Below, one piece after another: positions 26,109 through 33,165 of a stretch of DNA of 36,956 bases. Numbering within the stretch: position 1 is the first letter of the stretch; every line of letters starts with the position of its first letter. The translations under genes and the position numbers were made by a program. The notes below the pieces were generated by a model. It did not search any database and was not told the DNA's origin. It worked only from the letters and a program-made list of their open reading frames with translations. The stretch is from Desulfofustis sp. (GTDB taxonomy: Bacteria > Desulfobacterota > Desulfobulbia > Desulfobulbales > Desulfocapsaceae), in assembly GCA_013042475.1 (NCBI GenBank), contig JABDQA010000030.1, forward strand, positions 1 to 36,956, in the 5' to 3' direction.

Positions 26109-26157
26109 AACCTCTCTTCCCTGAACTGAGAGGTGAACTGAGAGGTTGAAAATTTTC
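26109..26157 (+). promoter_or_regulatory. Tandem 12-bp repeat able to form alternative hairpins, before the formylglutamate hydrolase gene
   Basis: GAACTGAGAGGT occurs twice in tandem (26123-26134, 26135-26146). The upstream AACCTCTC (26109-26116) can pair with either GAGAGGT copy, giving two mutually exclusive stems. Next comes the palindrome GAAAATTTTC and then ACTTTTTT. The set may be the gshA terminator or an attenuator for the next gene. The function is not shown. Confidence 0.4.
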
Positions 26158-26263
26158 CACTTTTTTGATATTATGCGACATAGAAAGAATATTGTTTTGC
26201 AGGTGTCAGGATCTCCTCGGCTGTACCTCTGGTAGTTCCGTTGTTTTTCTATTGCAAGGACTT

Positions 26264-27091
26264 ATGAAAGCCAAACTGCCCATCATCATATCCGTCCCCC
26301 ATGGAGGGGAGATTATTGCCCCCGAAATGTCCAATCGGACGCTTCTGTCCCGCAGCGATATCTTCAGTGACGGTGATCCTCTGACCAGAGAAATCTATGA
26401 TTTCAGAAATGAAGTCGCCTACTATTTCGAGACCACGATTGCGCGGGCCACAGTCGACCTCAACCGCTCACCCGATGATCTACCGCCGCTGAACCGAGAC
26501 GGTGTCGTGAAAAGCCACACCGTTACCGGAAAAGGGATCTACATAAACAACCATATCCCCAAGCGGGAGACGGTGCGGTTGCTTTTAAAGAAGTATTACA
26601 AGCCCTATCACGAAGGTCTGGCCATAAAAAGTAAAAAACCTTTGCTCTGCGGCATTGACTGTCACACAATGCTCGACAGAGCACCGACCACCAGTCAGCT
26701 TTCAGGAAGAAAACGGCCGTTTATCTGCTTGAGCAATCGTGGGGATCGCCACGGCAATAGGGCCACGGGGCGGCGCCTGACCTGTCCGCCTGAAATGTTG
26801 CGTTCACTGGGGCGCTTTCTACAGGAACAGTTCCCGGAAGAAGCCGACGATATCACCCTGAACGATCCATTTCTGGGCGGCTATATCGTCAGGCATCACA
26901 GCAAGGATCTACCGTGGATCCAGATCGAGCTCAACCGCAACAGCTATCTATCTTCCGAGTGGTATGATCCAGAAAATCTCGAAGTCTGCCACAAAAGGAT
27001 AGCTGAACTTCGCACCAGACTATTTGAGGCAATCAGGAATTTCGTGGGATTCAATTGCCATCATTCGCTGCTCGGCAAACAGGTTGCCTGA
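26264..27091 (+). CDS. N-formylglutamate amidohydrolase family protein
   Basis: A 275-residue zinc hydrolase-like protein. It has LPIIISVPHGGE (first metal-binding His, H13), a long central region with TVDLNRSP, GIDCHTML (second metal site) and, near the end, IQIELNRNSYL. I use ATG 26264, preceded by AAGGA; an upstream TTG at 26165 would add 33 residues without family resemblance. The named reaction is N-formylglutamate to glutamate plus formate in histidine breakdown. No hut genes are near, and its pairing with gshA suggests another substrate, perhaps a gamma-glutamyl or N-acyl amino acid. That suggestion is inference. Confidence 0.82.
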   Translation: MKAKLPIIISVPHGGEIIAPEMSNRTLLSRSDIFSDGDPLTREIYDFRNEVAYYFETTIARATVDLNRSPDDLPPLNRDGVVKSHTVTGKGIYINNHIPKRETVRLLLKKYYKPYHEGLAIKSKKPLLCGIDCHTMLDRAPTTSQLSGRKRPFICLSNRGDRHGNRATGRRLTCPPEMLRSLGRFLQEQFPEEADDITLNDPFLGGYIVRHHSKDLPWIQIELNRNSYLSSEWYDPENLEVCHKRIAELRTRLFEAIRNFVGFNCHHSLLGKQVA

Positions 27092-27422
27092 GCGGGTCCC
27101 GAAAGACTGCTTCTCCCTGCACTCTAAATTTTCGCCGGTTTAATATCGGCCATTGGCCTGGGCGTTGGCCCAGGGGAATCATGTTGTCGCGATACCAGGC
27201 ACCACCAAACTCGCCAATTTGGAATCCAACTTGGGTGCGCTGGACTGCGAGCTGGGCGAAGAAGACCTCGGAGTCTAGAACCAATTGGCCGGACAGGTGA
27301 GTGGGGACCGATACGACCCTGGAGGATTGGCGTCGGTCAACCAGTAATCGCCGCTGACCCTTACTGCCAGGCAGCAGGGTAAGACCAACAGACTGAAAGG
27401 AATCTAGGGTAATCGCACAGAA
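27092..27422. other. Gene-poor interval with GC hairpin
   Basis: 331 bp with no supported gene. A strong stem-loop, CCTGGGC (27157-27163), GTTG loop, GCCCAGG (27168-27174), lies about 65 nt after the previous stop. It has no T-run and may be a weak terminator. An open frame on the minus strand near 27051-27284 looks protein-like (a [15 protein letters not shown] stretch) but I recognise no family; it may be a decayed remnant. Confidence 0.4.
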
Positions 27423-28328
27423 TCAGCACGGATATGCCTGATTCGTGAGTTTAATTTCGCTGCTCAGTTCATAGTGGCGGCCATTCAACCTTCCCTTCGT
27501 TGCCTTTATTTCGTCGCCCTGAATATCAAAAAGCCAGAGTCCTTCTTTTCCCTCAAGCGACACGCTTCCGGCACAGAAAATTGCCTGACCGGTTGTCTTA
27601 TCGATTACGTGATAACATTGATGCACATGTCCACAGAGAATTAGTGCCCGATGAAATTCAGAACAGACTAGAAGCAATTGATCGGCGTTGGTCAGACCGT
27701 GAAGTCTGTTGTCCTTTTTACCATTGGCACGCATGGGGGCGTGGTGGGTTATGACAAATACCCGGCGGTCAACAAGTCGGTGATCCTCAGAAAGTTTCTG
27801 CAATTGAGCCAACTGGTTCTCTGGTATTTTTCCGCTCGACCTCCATGGTTGAGGATTAGGCCTGGAACTATTAACTGCAATAACAGCAATATCTTCACCA
27901 ATCAGCCGTACCAGAGGCCATGGTCCATCCACCTGGCTCTCGGGTAAATCACTGGTCAGTGTTGTCTTAAAATAGGTGCGAAAACGTTCTTCTCTGAGTG
28001 CGTCGGCCAGGTAATAGTCATGATTGCCCGGTACATTGATGTAGCCATGAGGTGCGTTCATCAGAGGGCGCGCGGTGCGAACAGCTTCTTCATATTCATG
28101 GGTGAGACCGAGCGCCGTGTAGTCGCCGGTGCATATCACAAGATCGACTCTCTGTTCCGCTGTGAAGCGGGCGAGCGCGGCGAGTTTTTCAGCAGCATCG
28201 GCAAACAACCGATAGCGTCCCAATATCAGATTGGCCCCGCCGATCGCCCGTTTACCCAGCCATTTAACCAATGGCACATGACTCAGCGGTGTGGGGATAT
28301 GGGGATCGCTGAAATGGAGGATGCGCAT
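27423..28328 (-). CDS. Calcineurin-like metallophosphoesterase
   Basis: A 301-residue cytosolic hydrolase with all five metallophosphoesterase motifs: D8-x-H10 (FSDPHIP), GDYT (D69), GNHDYY (N102, H103), ITHHAP, and GHVH near residue 235. The dimetal centre is therefore intact. The family ranges over cyclic nucleotide, nucleotide, lipid and protein phosphatases, so the substrate is open. It is monocistronic as far as can be seen, convergent with the formylglutamate hydrolase gene across a 331-bp gap. Confidence 0.88.
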   Translation of the reverse strand: MRILHFSDPHIPTPLSHVPLVKWLGKRAIGGANLILGRYRLFADAAEKLAALARFTAEQRVDLVICTGDYTALGLTHEYEEAVRTARPLMNAPHGYINVPGNHDYYLADALREERFRTYFKTTLTSDLPESQVDGPWPLVRLIGEDIAVIAVNSSRPNPQPWRSSGKIPENQLAQLQKLSEDHRLVDRRVFVITHHAPMRANGKKDNRLHGLTNADQLLLVCSEFHRALILCGHVHQCYHVIDKTTGQAIFCAGSVSLEGKEGLWLFDIQGDEIKATKGRLNGRHYELSSEIKLTNQAYPC

Positions 28329-28804
28329 CAGCTATAAACACCCATTTGCCAGGACTTTAGTAAGGCGACTGTGAGTATTCTTCGAAGCATCTCTGATAGC
28401 TTTGTCACTCATTGTGATGGACCTCACGAGCCCGGCAGGTGGGCGCTGTTGCGTTAGATCCCTTTATTCACATCCGTGATATTTTACGGGTTTTTGAAGT
28501 GTTTCATCTCACAATCATTTGATGACATTCTTGGCATCAATGGTGAGACAGTCAAAAAAAAAAGACTCCAACGAATGTGGCAATCTTCTGGAAACTGCCC
28601 AAAGTATAGATAATCTTCGAGCAAGGCATGTTGCATTATTCCGACTACCTCAGAAGGAGTCCGATGAACGTATCCCAATAAAACTTGTCGCAATTAAACA
28701 CCATGCATCTTGGGTCCATGGCCCGCCAGCAATGGCGAACTCAATAATTCGACTAAACCTGGCTGGTGCCAGGCACTAATGACAGATAAAAGAGGAGCCC
28801 AAAT
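28329..28804. other. Gene-poor AT-rich interval
   Basis: 476 bp without a supported gene. It holds a T-rich stretch near 28480-28500 and a poly-A run (28554-28563). At its end is the hairpin CCTGGC-TGGT-GCCAGG (28758-28773), embedded in the motif GGTGCCAGGCAC. An open frame at about 28522-28779 has no ribosome-binding site, and its product matches nothing I know. The motif recalls repeats linked to Y1 (RAYT) transposases in other bacteria, but no transposase is here. Confidence 0.4.
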
Positions 28805-29071
28805 ATGGAAGACTTAAAAAAAATGATTGAAGAGAAGAGAGCGCAAATTGAGCAACTAAGAGATGAAATCAGACTCCAGGCCCATCTTGGTAAAGAGGAC
28901 GCTAAGAGCGAACTGGAAAAACTGGAGCGTGAATATGATTCTTTTCTTGTTAAATTAAGACCCTTCACCGATGAAATTGGGCATACTCTTGATAATACGG
29001 GAGAAGCATTAGGACTGGCCGCCGACGAACTCAAGGCCGGCTATGAACGAATCAGCAAACTATTCAAGTAA
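28805..29071 (+). CDS. Small coiled-coil protein of unknown function (88 aa)
   Basis: Not recognised. A GAGGAG ribosome-binding site sits 8 nt before ATG. The first ~60 residues form a near-continuous charged helix with heptad-like spacing (KKMIEEKRAQIEQLRDEIRL then KSELEKLEREYDSFLVKL). It ends in a less charged helix with LAADELKAGYERISKLFK. No signal peptide or membrane segment. A TRAM- or phage-shock-like oligomeric protein is conceivable but unsupported. It is followed by a 204-bp gap with nothing I can assign, then the MBL-fold gene. Confidence 0.75.
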   Translation: MEDLKKMIEEKRAQIEQLRDEIRLQAHLGKEDAKSELEKLEREYDSFLVKLRPFTDEIGHTLDNTGEALGLAADELKAGYERISKLFK

Positions 29072-29275
29072 GTTTTGTTCCAAACGGCAGCTTCTGCCTG
29101 GCTGCGAGAGAAACATACAACCAATCGACTGATAGGTTAAATCAATTCAGTGCAAGATCAAAGATAGATAATTCCTGGCCAGGCAATGGGGCGCTGTCTG
29201 CCAAGAATATGGCGGCACTGAAAGTTCAACCGAAATCAACCTGACACTGAACAGTTTAACCTTGGAAAATATACA

Positions 29276-30070
29276 ATGAGAATCACCGTTTTAGCTGATG
29301 ACAGAAAAGGAAGCGATCAGTGTCTCCCGGAACATGGTTTGTCTCTTCTCATTGAACATGAGGAAGCGAGTGTACTACTTGATTTTGGTCAGACGAACAG
29401 ATTTATGCTGAATGCGATTAACCTGGGGATTGATCTCTTCAGTGTTGATATCGCTGTGTTGAGTCACGGGCATTATGATCATGCAGATGGTTTGGCATAT
29501 ATAAAAAACAAAAAGATATTCGCCCATCCAGACTGCTTCCTCAAGCGATATTCGAAGGTGAACGGCAAGTATGATGGTATGGCGATAAGCAAAGATGAAT
29601 TGGGAAAAAACAACGAACTCATTCTCTCCAAAGAGTCCTTCGAAATACAGCGGGGGATTTTTTTTCTCACCGGTATCCCCAGAAATTTTGAGTTTGAAAA
29701 TAAGGACTTCCCAACAATTTTAGAAGATGGAACTGTTGATGTACTCCCTGATGACAGCGGAATTGCCGTCAACACAGCAAAAGGGGTAGTCGTAATCACC
29801 GGTTGTGCCCATTCCGGGATTTGCAATACCGTGGAATACGCAAAGAGTGTCTGTAATAATGATAGGGTCTACGCCGTAATTGGTGGATTCCACCTACGAC
29901 AGGTGGATGAAAATTTCGACAAGGCGGCAAAATACCTTAAAGGTCTGGCGGTCCAGCACCTCTTGACAGGACATTGTACCTGCGATGATGCGTGCGAGAT
30001 CATGGCACGGCAGATGCAAAAAGATGTCAACTTTCAAGTCCTGGGAGCCGGTAAGGTTTTTGACATATAG
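29276..30070 (+). CDS. MBL-fold metallo-hydrolase
   Basis: A 264-residue metallo-beta-lactamase-fold enzyme. The HxHxDH motif is H64, H66, D68, H69 in LSHGHYDHADGL. Further metal ligands are in VITGCAHSGICNTVEY and GGFHL. The order and the GCAHSG block match the group annotated as 7,8-dihydropterin-6-methyl-4-(beta-D-ribofuranosyl)-aminobenzene 5'-phosphate synthase-like in archaea and anaerobes. That activity is unproven for bacterial members. The C-terminal HLLTGHCTCDDACEI contains three cysteines. No adjacent gene explains its role. Confidence 0.85.
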   Translation: MRITVLADDRKGSDQCLPEHGLSLLIEHEEASVLLDFGQTNRFMLNAINLGIDLFSVDIAVLSHGHYDHADGLAYIKNKKIFAHPDCFLKRYSKVNGKYDGMAISKDELGKNNELILSKESFEIQRGIFFLTGIPRNFEFENKDFPTILEDGTVDVLPDDSGIAVNTAKGVVVITGCAHSGICNTVEYAKSVCNNDRVYAVIGGFHLRQVDENFDKAAKYLKGLAVQHLLTGHCTCDDACEIMARQMQKDVNFQVLGAGKVFDI

Positions 30071-30152
30071 GCAGCAAGCTAAGAAAGATGCCGTTTAAAA
30101 TCCTTCGATTGAAACCAAGCTGGCAAAGTATAACTAACAGGAGTTGTCTACT

Positions 30153-30170
30153 ATGAAAAAAACAAAGTAA
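30153..30170 (+). other. Orphan translation start, five codons then stop
   Basis: GGAGTTG, a good ribosome-binding site, precedes ATG at 30153, but the frame encodes only MKKTK before TAA. MKKTK is a common opening for exported proteins, so this may be what is left of a deleted gene. Confidence 0.25.
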
Positions 30171-30199
30171 TGCTAATAAATGGATTGCTGCCCGTAAAA

Positions 30200-30727
30200 T
30201 TAGCCTCTCGTATCATTTGTCAGGCTTTCTTTGAAACGACGACCGTTTCTCACATAGTGCTGTGCCTGTAATTCCAACGCATTTTTTTGCTCAGAGCTCA
30301 CCCGGCTTATAATCTTGGCAGGTGATCCTACCGCTAGAGATCCATCCGGTATTTCCATATTTTCTTTCACCAGCGAATTGGCGCCGACAATGCAGTGACA
30401 GCCAATTTTTGCCCCATTTAAAACCACTGCATTTATGCCTACCAAACTATAGTCGCCAATTGTGCATCCGTGCAGCATGGCTTTGTGCCCAATAGTAACT
30501 CCTTTGCCTAATGTCATGGGATAACCCGGATCAGTATGTATGATTGTCCCATCCTGAATGTTGCATTCATCGCCAATAACTATTAATTCCGAGTCACCAC
30601 GTATAACCACGTTAAACCAGACACTTACGTCGATACCAAGAGCGACATTACCAATCACTGTAGCACTATTGGCAATGAAGTAGTTTTCTGGTAATTTCAC
30701 TCGCTTATCATCTAATTCGTAGAGCAT
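30200..30727 (-). CDS. Gamma-carbonic anhydrase-like hexapeptide-repeat protein (YrdA/PaaY type)
   Basis: A 175-residue left-handed beta-helix protein. Zinc ligands of the gamma-CA family are all present: H64 (IIHTDPGYP), H81 and H86 ([14 protein letters not shown]), with R43 and D45 in VVIRGDS. Repeated hexapeptide turns such as [20 protein letters not shown] follow. Some relatives hydrate CO2, while others, such as PaaY, hydrolyse CoA thioesters, so activity is not settled. It lies 78 nt after the VOC gene on the same strand. Divergent from the GntR unit, it might still be related to it. Confidence 0.88.
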   Translation of the reverse strand: MLYELDDKRVKLPENYFIANSATVIGNVALGIDVSVWFNVVIRGDSELIVIGDECNIQDGTIIHTDPGYPMTLGKGVTIGHKAMLHGCTIGDYSLVGINAVVLNGAKIGCHCIVGANSLVKENMEIPDGSLAVGSPAKIISRVSSEQKNALELQAQHYVRNGRRFKESLTNDTRG

Positions 30728-30805
30728 AGGTGATTTATCAGTCTTTTGAGATTCCGATTCTGAGAGCTTAGCGGGACAGAGCCAGGATAGTTCATTGGGA
30801 TCTGC

Positions 30806-31189
30806 CTACCGGTTAAATTGTATAAGCTCCAAGATGAGGTTTTCAGGACCGTTGAGAAATAAAATCTTTCTGTCATTCAACTCAGCGGGGCCTGATTCTA
30901 TTGAACATCCAAAAGCGGCTAGATCGGAGTAGGCTGAATCTATATCGTCTACCTCCAAGCCCAAGTGATCGTATCCCAGCGCACCTTCATTTGGTTTAAT
31001 CTCATTTTCTGTACTCTTTGGCACCCTCAGATTTATTTGAAGGTCATCGAGCTGAAGTACAACTCCAGCAGCTCCACCAAAACTGCGATTCTCTTTAAAC
31101 GTTGCTCCAATTCCCCGTGTCCAGAAATCCTTCATCTTTTCAAGATCTTCACAGATTATATGGAGATGGTTTGTTTTGAATGTAGCCAT
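30806..31189 (-). CDS. VOC (glyoxalase/dioxygenase fold) family protein
   Basis: A 127-residue protein with two beta-alpha-beta-beta-beta modules. Candidate metal ligands are H8 (TNHLHI), H75 (GYDHLGLEV) and the Glu in NLILELIQF near residue 122, the usual H-x-x/H/E pattern. The fold supports lactoylglutathione lyase, extradiol dioxygenase, epimerase or resistance functions. The low-charge GGAAGVVLQLDDLQINL strand does not decide among them. It is divergent from the GntR regulator, across a 240-bp region with several dyads, so it may belong to that regulon. Confidence 0.82.
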   Translation of the reverse strand: MATFKTNHLHIICEDLEKMKDFWTRGIGATFKENRSFGGAAGVVLQLDDLQINLRVPKSTENEIKPNEGALGYDHLGLEVDDIDSAYSDLAAFGCSIESGPAELNDRKILFLNGPENLILELIQFNR

Positions 31190-31240
31190 GTTGGCCCCCT
31201 TTAACTGAGTTAGAATTCATATCAACTGGGTTAATAAGCT

Positions 31241-31295
31241 ATCATTTATATGATCAATAAAACACCTATTTCATGTACGATAACAAAATGTTGTC
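31241..31295. promoter_or_regulatory. Additional dyads in the VOC-GntR divergent region
   Basis: ATCATTTATATGAT (31241-31254) is a perfect ATCAT/ATGAT inverted repeat with a 4-bp centre; its ends resemble the GntR-proximal palindromes, but it is 2 bp longer. GATAACAAAATGTTGTC (31279-31295) is a 17-bp near-palindrome with one mismatch. Both lie between the VOC start and the GntR promoter and could control the minus-strand VOC gene. Confidence 0.35.
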
Positions 31296-31362
31296 ATGTT
31301 CACGGTTATGAGATTCGATATCTTCTCTGGCGTAGCTGCACAGCCTGTTTTTCAAAAAATGG

Positions 31363-31390
31363 TTGACAACTAAATCCTATAGGATAATAA
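31363..31390 (+). promoter_or_regulatory. Probable promoter of the gntR gene
   Basis: A perfect -35 TTGACA (31363-31368) is followed, at 16-17 bp, by a poor AT-rich -10 region (TAATAA, 31385-31390); GATAAT two bases upstream would give only a 14-bp spacer. The first operator palindrome lies in the spacer, so repressor binding would block polymerase. Confidence 0.55.
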
Positions 31391-31429
31391 CTTTGATCAT
31401 ATAGGATTCAATACAACATCCTATATGAT
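31374..31429 (+). promoter_or_regulatory. Three GntR-type operators with exact 22-bp spacing
   Basis: ATCCTATAGGAT (31374-31385, perfect palindrome), ATCATATAGGAT (31396-31407) and ATCCTATATGAT (31418-31429). Sites 2 and 3 are exact reverse complements of each other. Consensus ATCmTATAkGAT. Centre-to-centre distance is 22 bp in both cases, about two helical turns, so all three face the same side of DNA. They cover the promoter and leader up to the gntR ribosome-binding site. Confidence 0.85.
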
Positions 31430-31453
31430 TTGTCTATGGAGGGCATCTTATTT

Positions 31454-32158
31454 ATGAAACCCAAAGGCAAAACGAAGAATCTTATTGTCTATGAGAAGCT
31501 GCGGCAAGGGATTATCAAGGGAACCTTGGGGCCGGGCCAGAAGCTTGTGATGGCTTCCCTGGCCAAGAAGTTCAAAACGAGTGAAACCCCAATCCGAGAA
31601 GCCATTAGAAGACTGGAGAGCGATGGGTACGTGACCTTTACACCTCATTCGGGAGCGGTGGTTACCGAAATTAACCAGCAGGAGCTCTCTGAAATCTATG
31701 TGATTCGCATCTCCCTTGAGGCATTGGCTACCAGGCTTGCAGTTCCTTATATCAGACAGGATGATTTGCTCTGGTTGAAAAAGAAAAACGATGAAATGAA
31801 AGCTGCGGTTGCGAAAGATCGATACGAACAGCTCGCCAGGCTTAATAAGGCATTTCATCTGCGGATATACAAAGCCGCCCCTTTTCCCCGTCTATACAAG
31901 ATGATTTCCGATCTCTGGGACGCATTTGAGCGCTGGCCGTCCATCTTCACCTACATTCCCAAGCGTGCTGCTGCTGCCCTCAGAGAACATGAACAGATTA
32001 TCGAGGCTCTGGAAAAATCTGATGTGGACCGGGCCGACGATCTAATGAAGGAACAAAAAAAGAAAAGCCTCGAGGCTCTGCAGCACTACATGGTGCAGAG
32101 AAGAACCGGTTCGCCGGAGATGTTAGAGGAAATCTGGCAAAAACGAGCACGAAACTGA
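31454..32158 (+). CDS. GntR-family transcriptional regulator, FadR/FCD subfamily
   Basis: A 234-residue regulator. I take ATG 31454, with GGAGGG 10 nt before it; the start codons at 31430 and 31436 lack a ribosome-binding site. The winged helix-turn-helix (about 5-70) reads LRQGIIKGTLGPGQKLVMASLAKKFKTSETPIREAIRRLE in family style, with the PIREA recognition helix. The FCD ligand-binding domain (about 78-220) has the conserved ...FHLRIY and EHEQIIEAL histidines that usually bind metal and a carboxylate ligand. The upstream operators suggest autorepression and control of the downstream operon, which starts 44 nt later with the SDR gene. Confidence 0.92.
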   Translation: MKPKGKTKNLIVYEKLRQGIIKGTLGPGQKLVMASLAKKFKTSETPIREAIRRLESDGYVTFTPHSGAVVTEINQQELSEIYVIRISLEALATRLAVPYIRQDDLLWLKKKNDEMKAAVAKDRYEQLARLNKAFHLRIYKAAPFPRLYKMISDLWDAFERWPSIFTYIPKRAAAALREHEQIIEALEKSDVDRADDLMKEQKKKSLEALQHYMVQRRTGSPEMLEEIWQKRARN

Positions 32159-32202
32159 TACATACACGATCTGCCAGACAACGAACAGGAGGAAAATAGA
32201 AA

Positions 32203-32982
32203 ATGGATTTAGGGATATCCGGGAAAAAAGGAATAGTAGGGGGAGCAAGTTCTGGATTGGGCAAGGCATGTGCTCTAGCCCTTGCTCGCGAGGGGGTTGA
32301 ACTCACCATAGTTGCGCGTACCGAGGCAAACATTATTGCTGCGGCCGAAGAGATAAGCGCAGAGACGGGCGTTAAAATAATCCCCGTGGCTGCCGATATC
32401 AACAGTGATGAAGGGCGTGCCGCAACACTGGCAGCCTGTCCGGAGCCGGACATCATTGTCAATAACTCGGGAGGTCCGCCCACAGGTAATTTCCGTGATT
32501 GGGACCGTGCCACCTGGCTTGATGCTATCAACAACAACATGCTGGGGGCTGTGTTCATGATCAAAGACACCGTGGACGGCATGATCGAAAGAAAATTTGG
32601 CCGGATCGTCAACATCACTTCCAGTGCGGTGAAAGCACCGATCAGCATTCTTGGCCTATCCAATAGTGCCAGGGCGGGTTTGACCGGTTTTGTCGCCGGC
32701 ACCTCTCGTGAAGTTGCCAAACACAATGTGACGATAAATAACTTGTTGCCCGGTGATTTTGAAACCGAGAGACATGCGTCCAATACCAAAGCGATGGCTG
32801 AGCGACAGGGCAAGACCTATGAGGAAATGAAAGCGATCCGAACCGCGGCAGTTGCCGCAGGAAGGTTTGGTGACCCTGCAGAACTGGCCGATCTATGTGC
32901 GTATCTGTGCAGCAGCCAGGCTGGCTTTCTCACGGCTCAGAATTTGTTGATTGACGGTGGGAAATATCCCGGGACTTTTTAG
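32203..32982 (+). CDS. Short-chain dehydrogenase/reductase with altered catalytic tetrad
   Basis: A 259-residue classical-SDR-like Rossmann protein. Cofactor loop GGASSGLG (13-20, usually TGxxxGxG), NNSG (87-90, usually NNAG), and the serine S140/S141 in NITSS are kept. The expected YxxxK is replaced by S153-N-S-A-R157 (LSNSARAGL). This 'LSNxxRAG' variant is a recognised SDR subgroup, so it is a real lineage, not a sequencing error. Whether it still acts as an oxidoreductase is uncertain. AGGAGG lies 10 nt before the ATG. It follows gntR by 44 nt and probably acts in the same pathway as the ABC system. Confidence 0.9.
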   Translation: MDLGISGKKGIVGGASSGLGKACALALAREGVELTIVARTEANIIAAAEEISAETGVKIIPVAADINSDEGRAATLAACPEPDIIVNNSGGPPTGNFRDWDRATWLDAINNNMLGAVFMIKDTVDGMIERKFGRIVNITSSAVKAPISILGLSNSARAGLTGFVAGTSREVAKHNVTINNLLPGDFETERHASNTKAMAERQGKTYEEMKAIRTAAVAAGRFGDPAELADLCAYLCSSQAGFLTAQNLLIDGGKYPGTF

Positions 32983-33106
32983 CTCCCAAATGGCGGTTTC
33001 AGGGCAGTGGCATTGATATTTATCCTCGCTTTTTAAATGCCACTAGTTTTCTGAAAAATAAAAGAAAAATGAAAAGAGGAGGGACGTAACGAAGGTTGTG
33101 CACTAT

Positions 33107-33130
33107 CCCCTTAAACCAAAGATTAAGGGG
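33107..33130 (+). promoter_or_regulatory. Stem-loop ahead of the binding-protein gene
   Basis: Perfect 8-bp stem CCCCTTAA (33107-33114) and TTAAGGGG (33123-33130) with an 8-nt loop, about 35 nt before the binding-protein start. No U-run follows, so it is not a standard terminator. It could slow RNases at the 5' end of a processed mRNA. Just before it are purine-rich GAGGAGGG and a possible 17-codon leader frame starting GTG 33098. Confidence 0.5.
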
Positions 33131-33165
33131 CCTCAAAAAATACTAACTTAGTGGGAGGACAAAAA

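Noticed and set aside
28522-28779. Plus-strand frame ending in LNLAGARH
   Set aside because: No ribosome-binding site; the end is merely the translation of the CCTGGC/GCCAGG hairpin motif, a common artefact next to such repeats.
33107-33130. Stem-loop as rho-independent terminator of the SDR gene
   Set aside because: Stem is good but no U-run follows and the ABC operon continues directly; listed as a regulatory hairpin instead.
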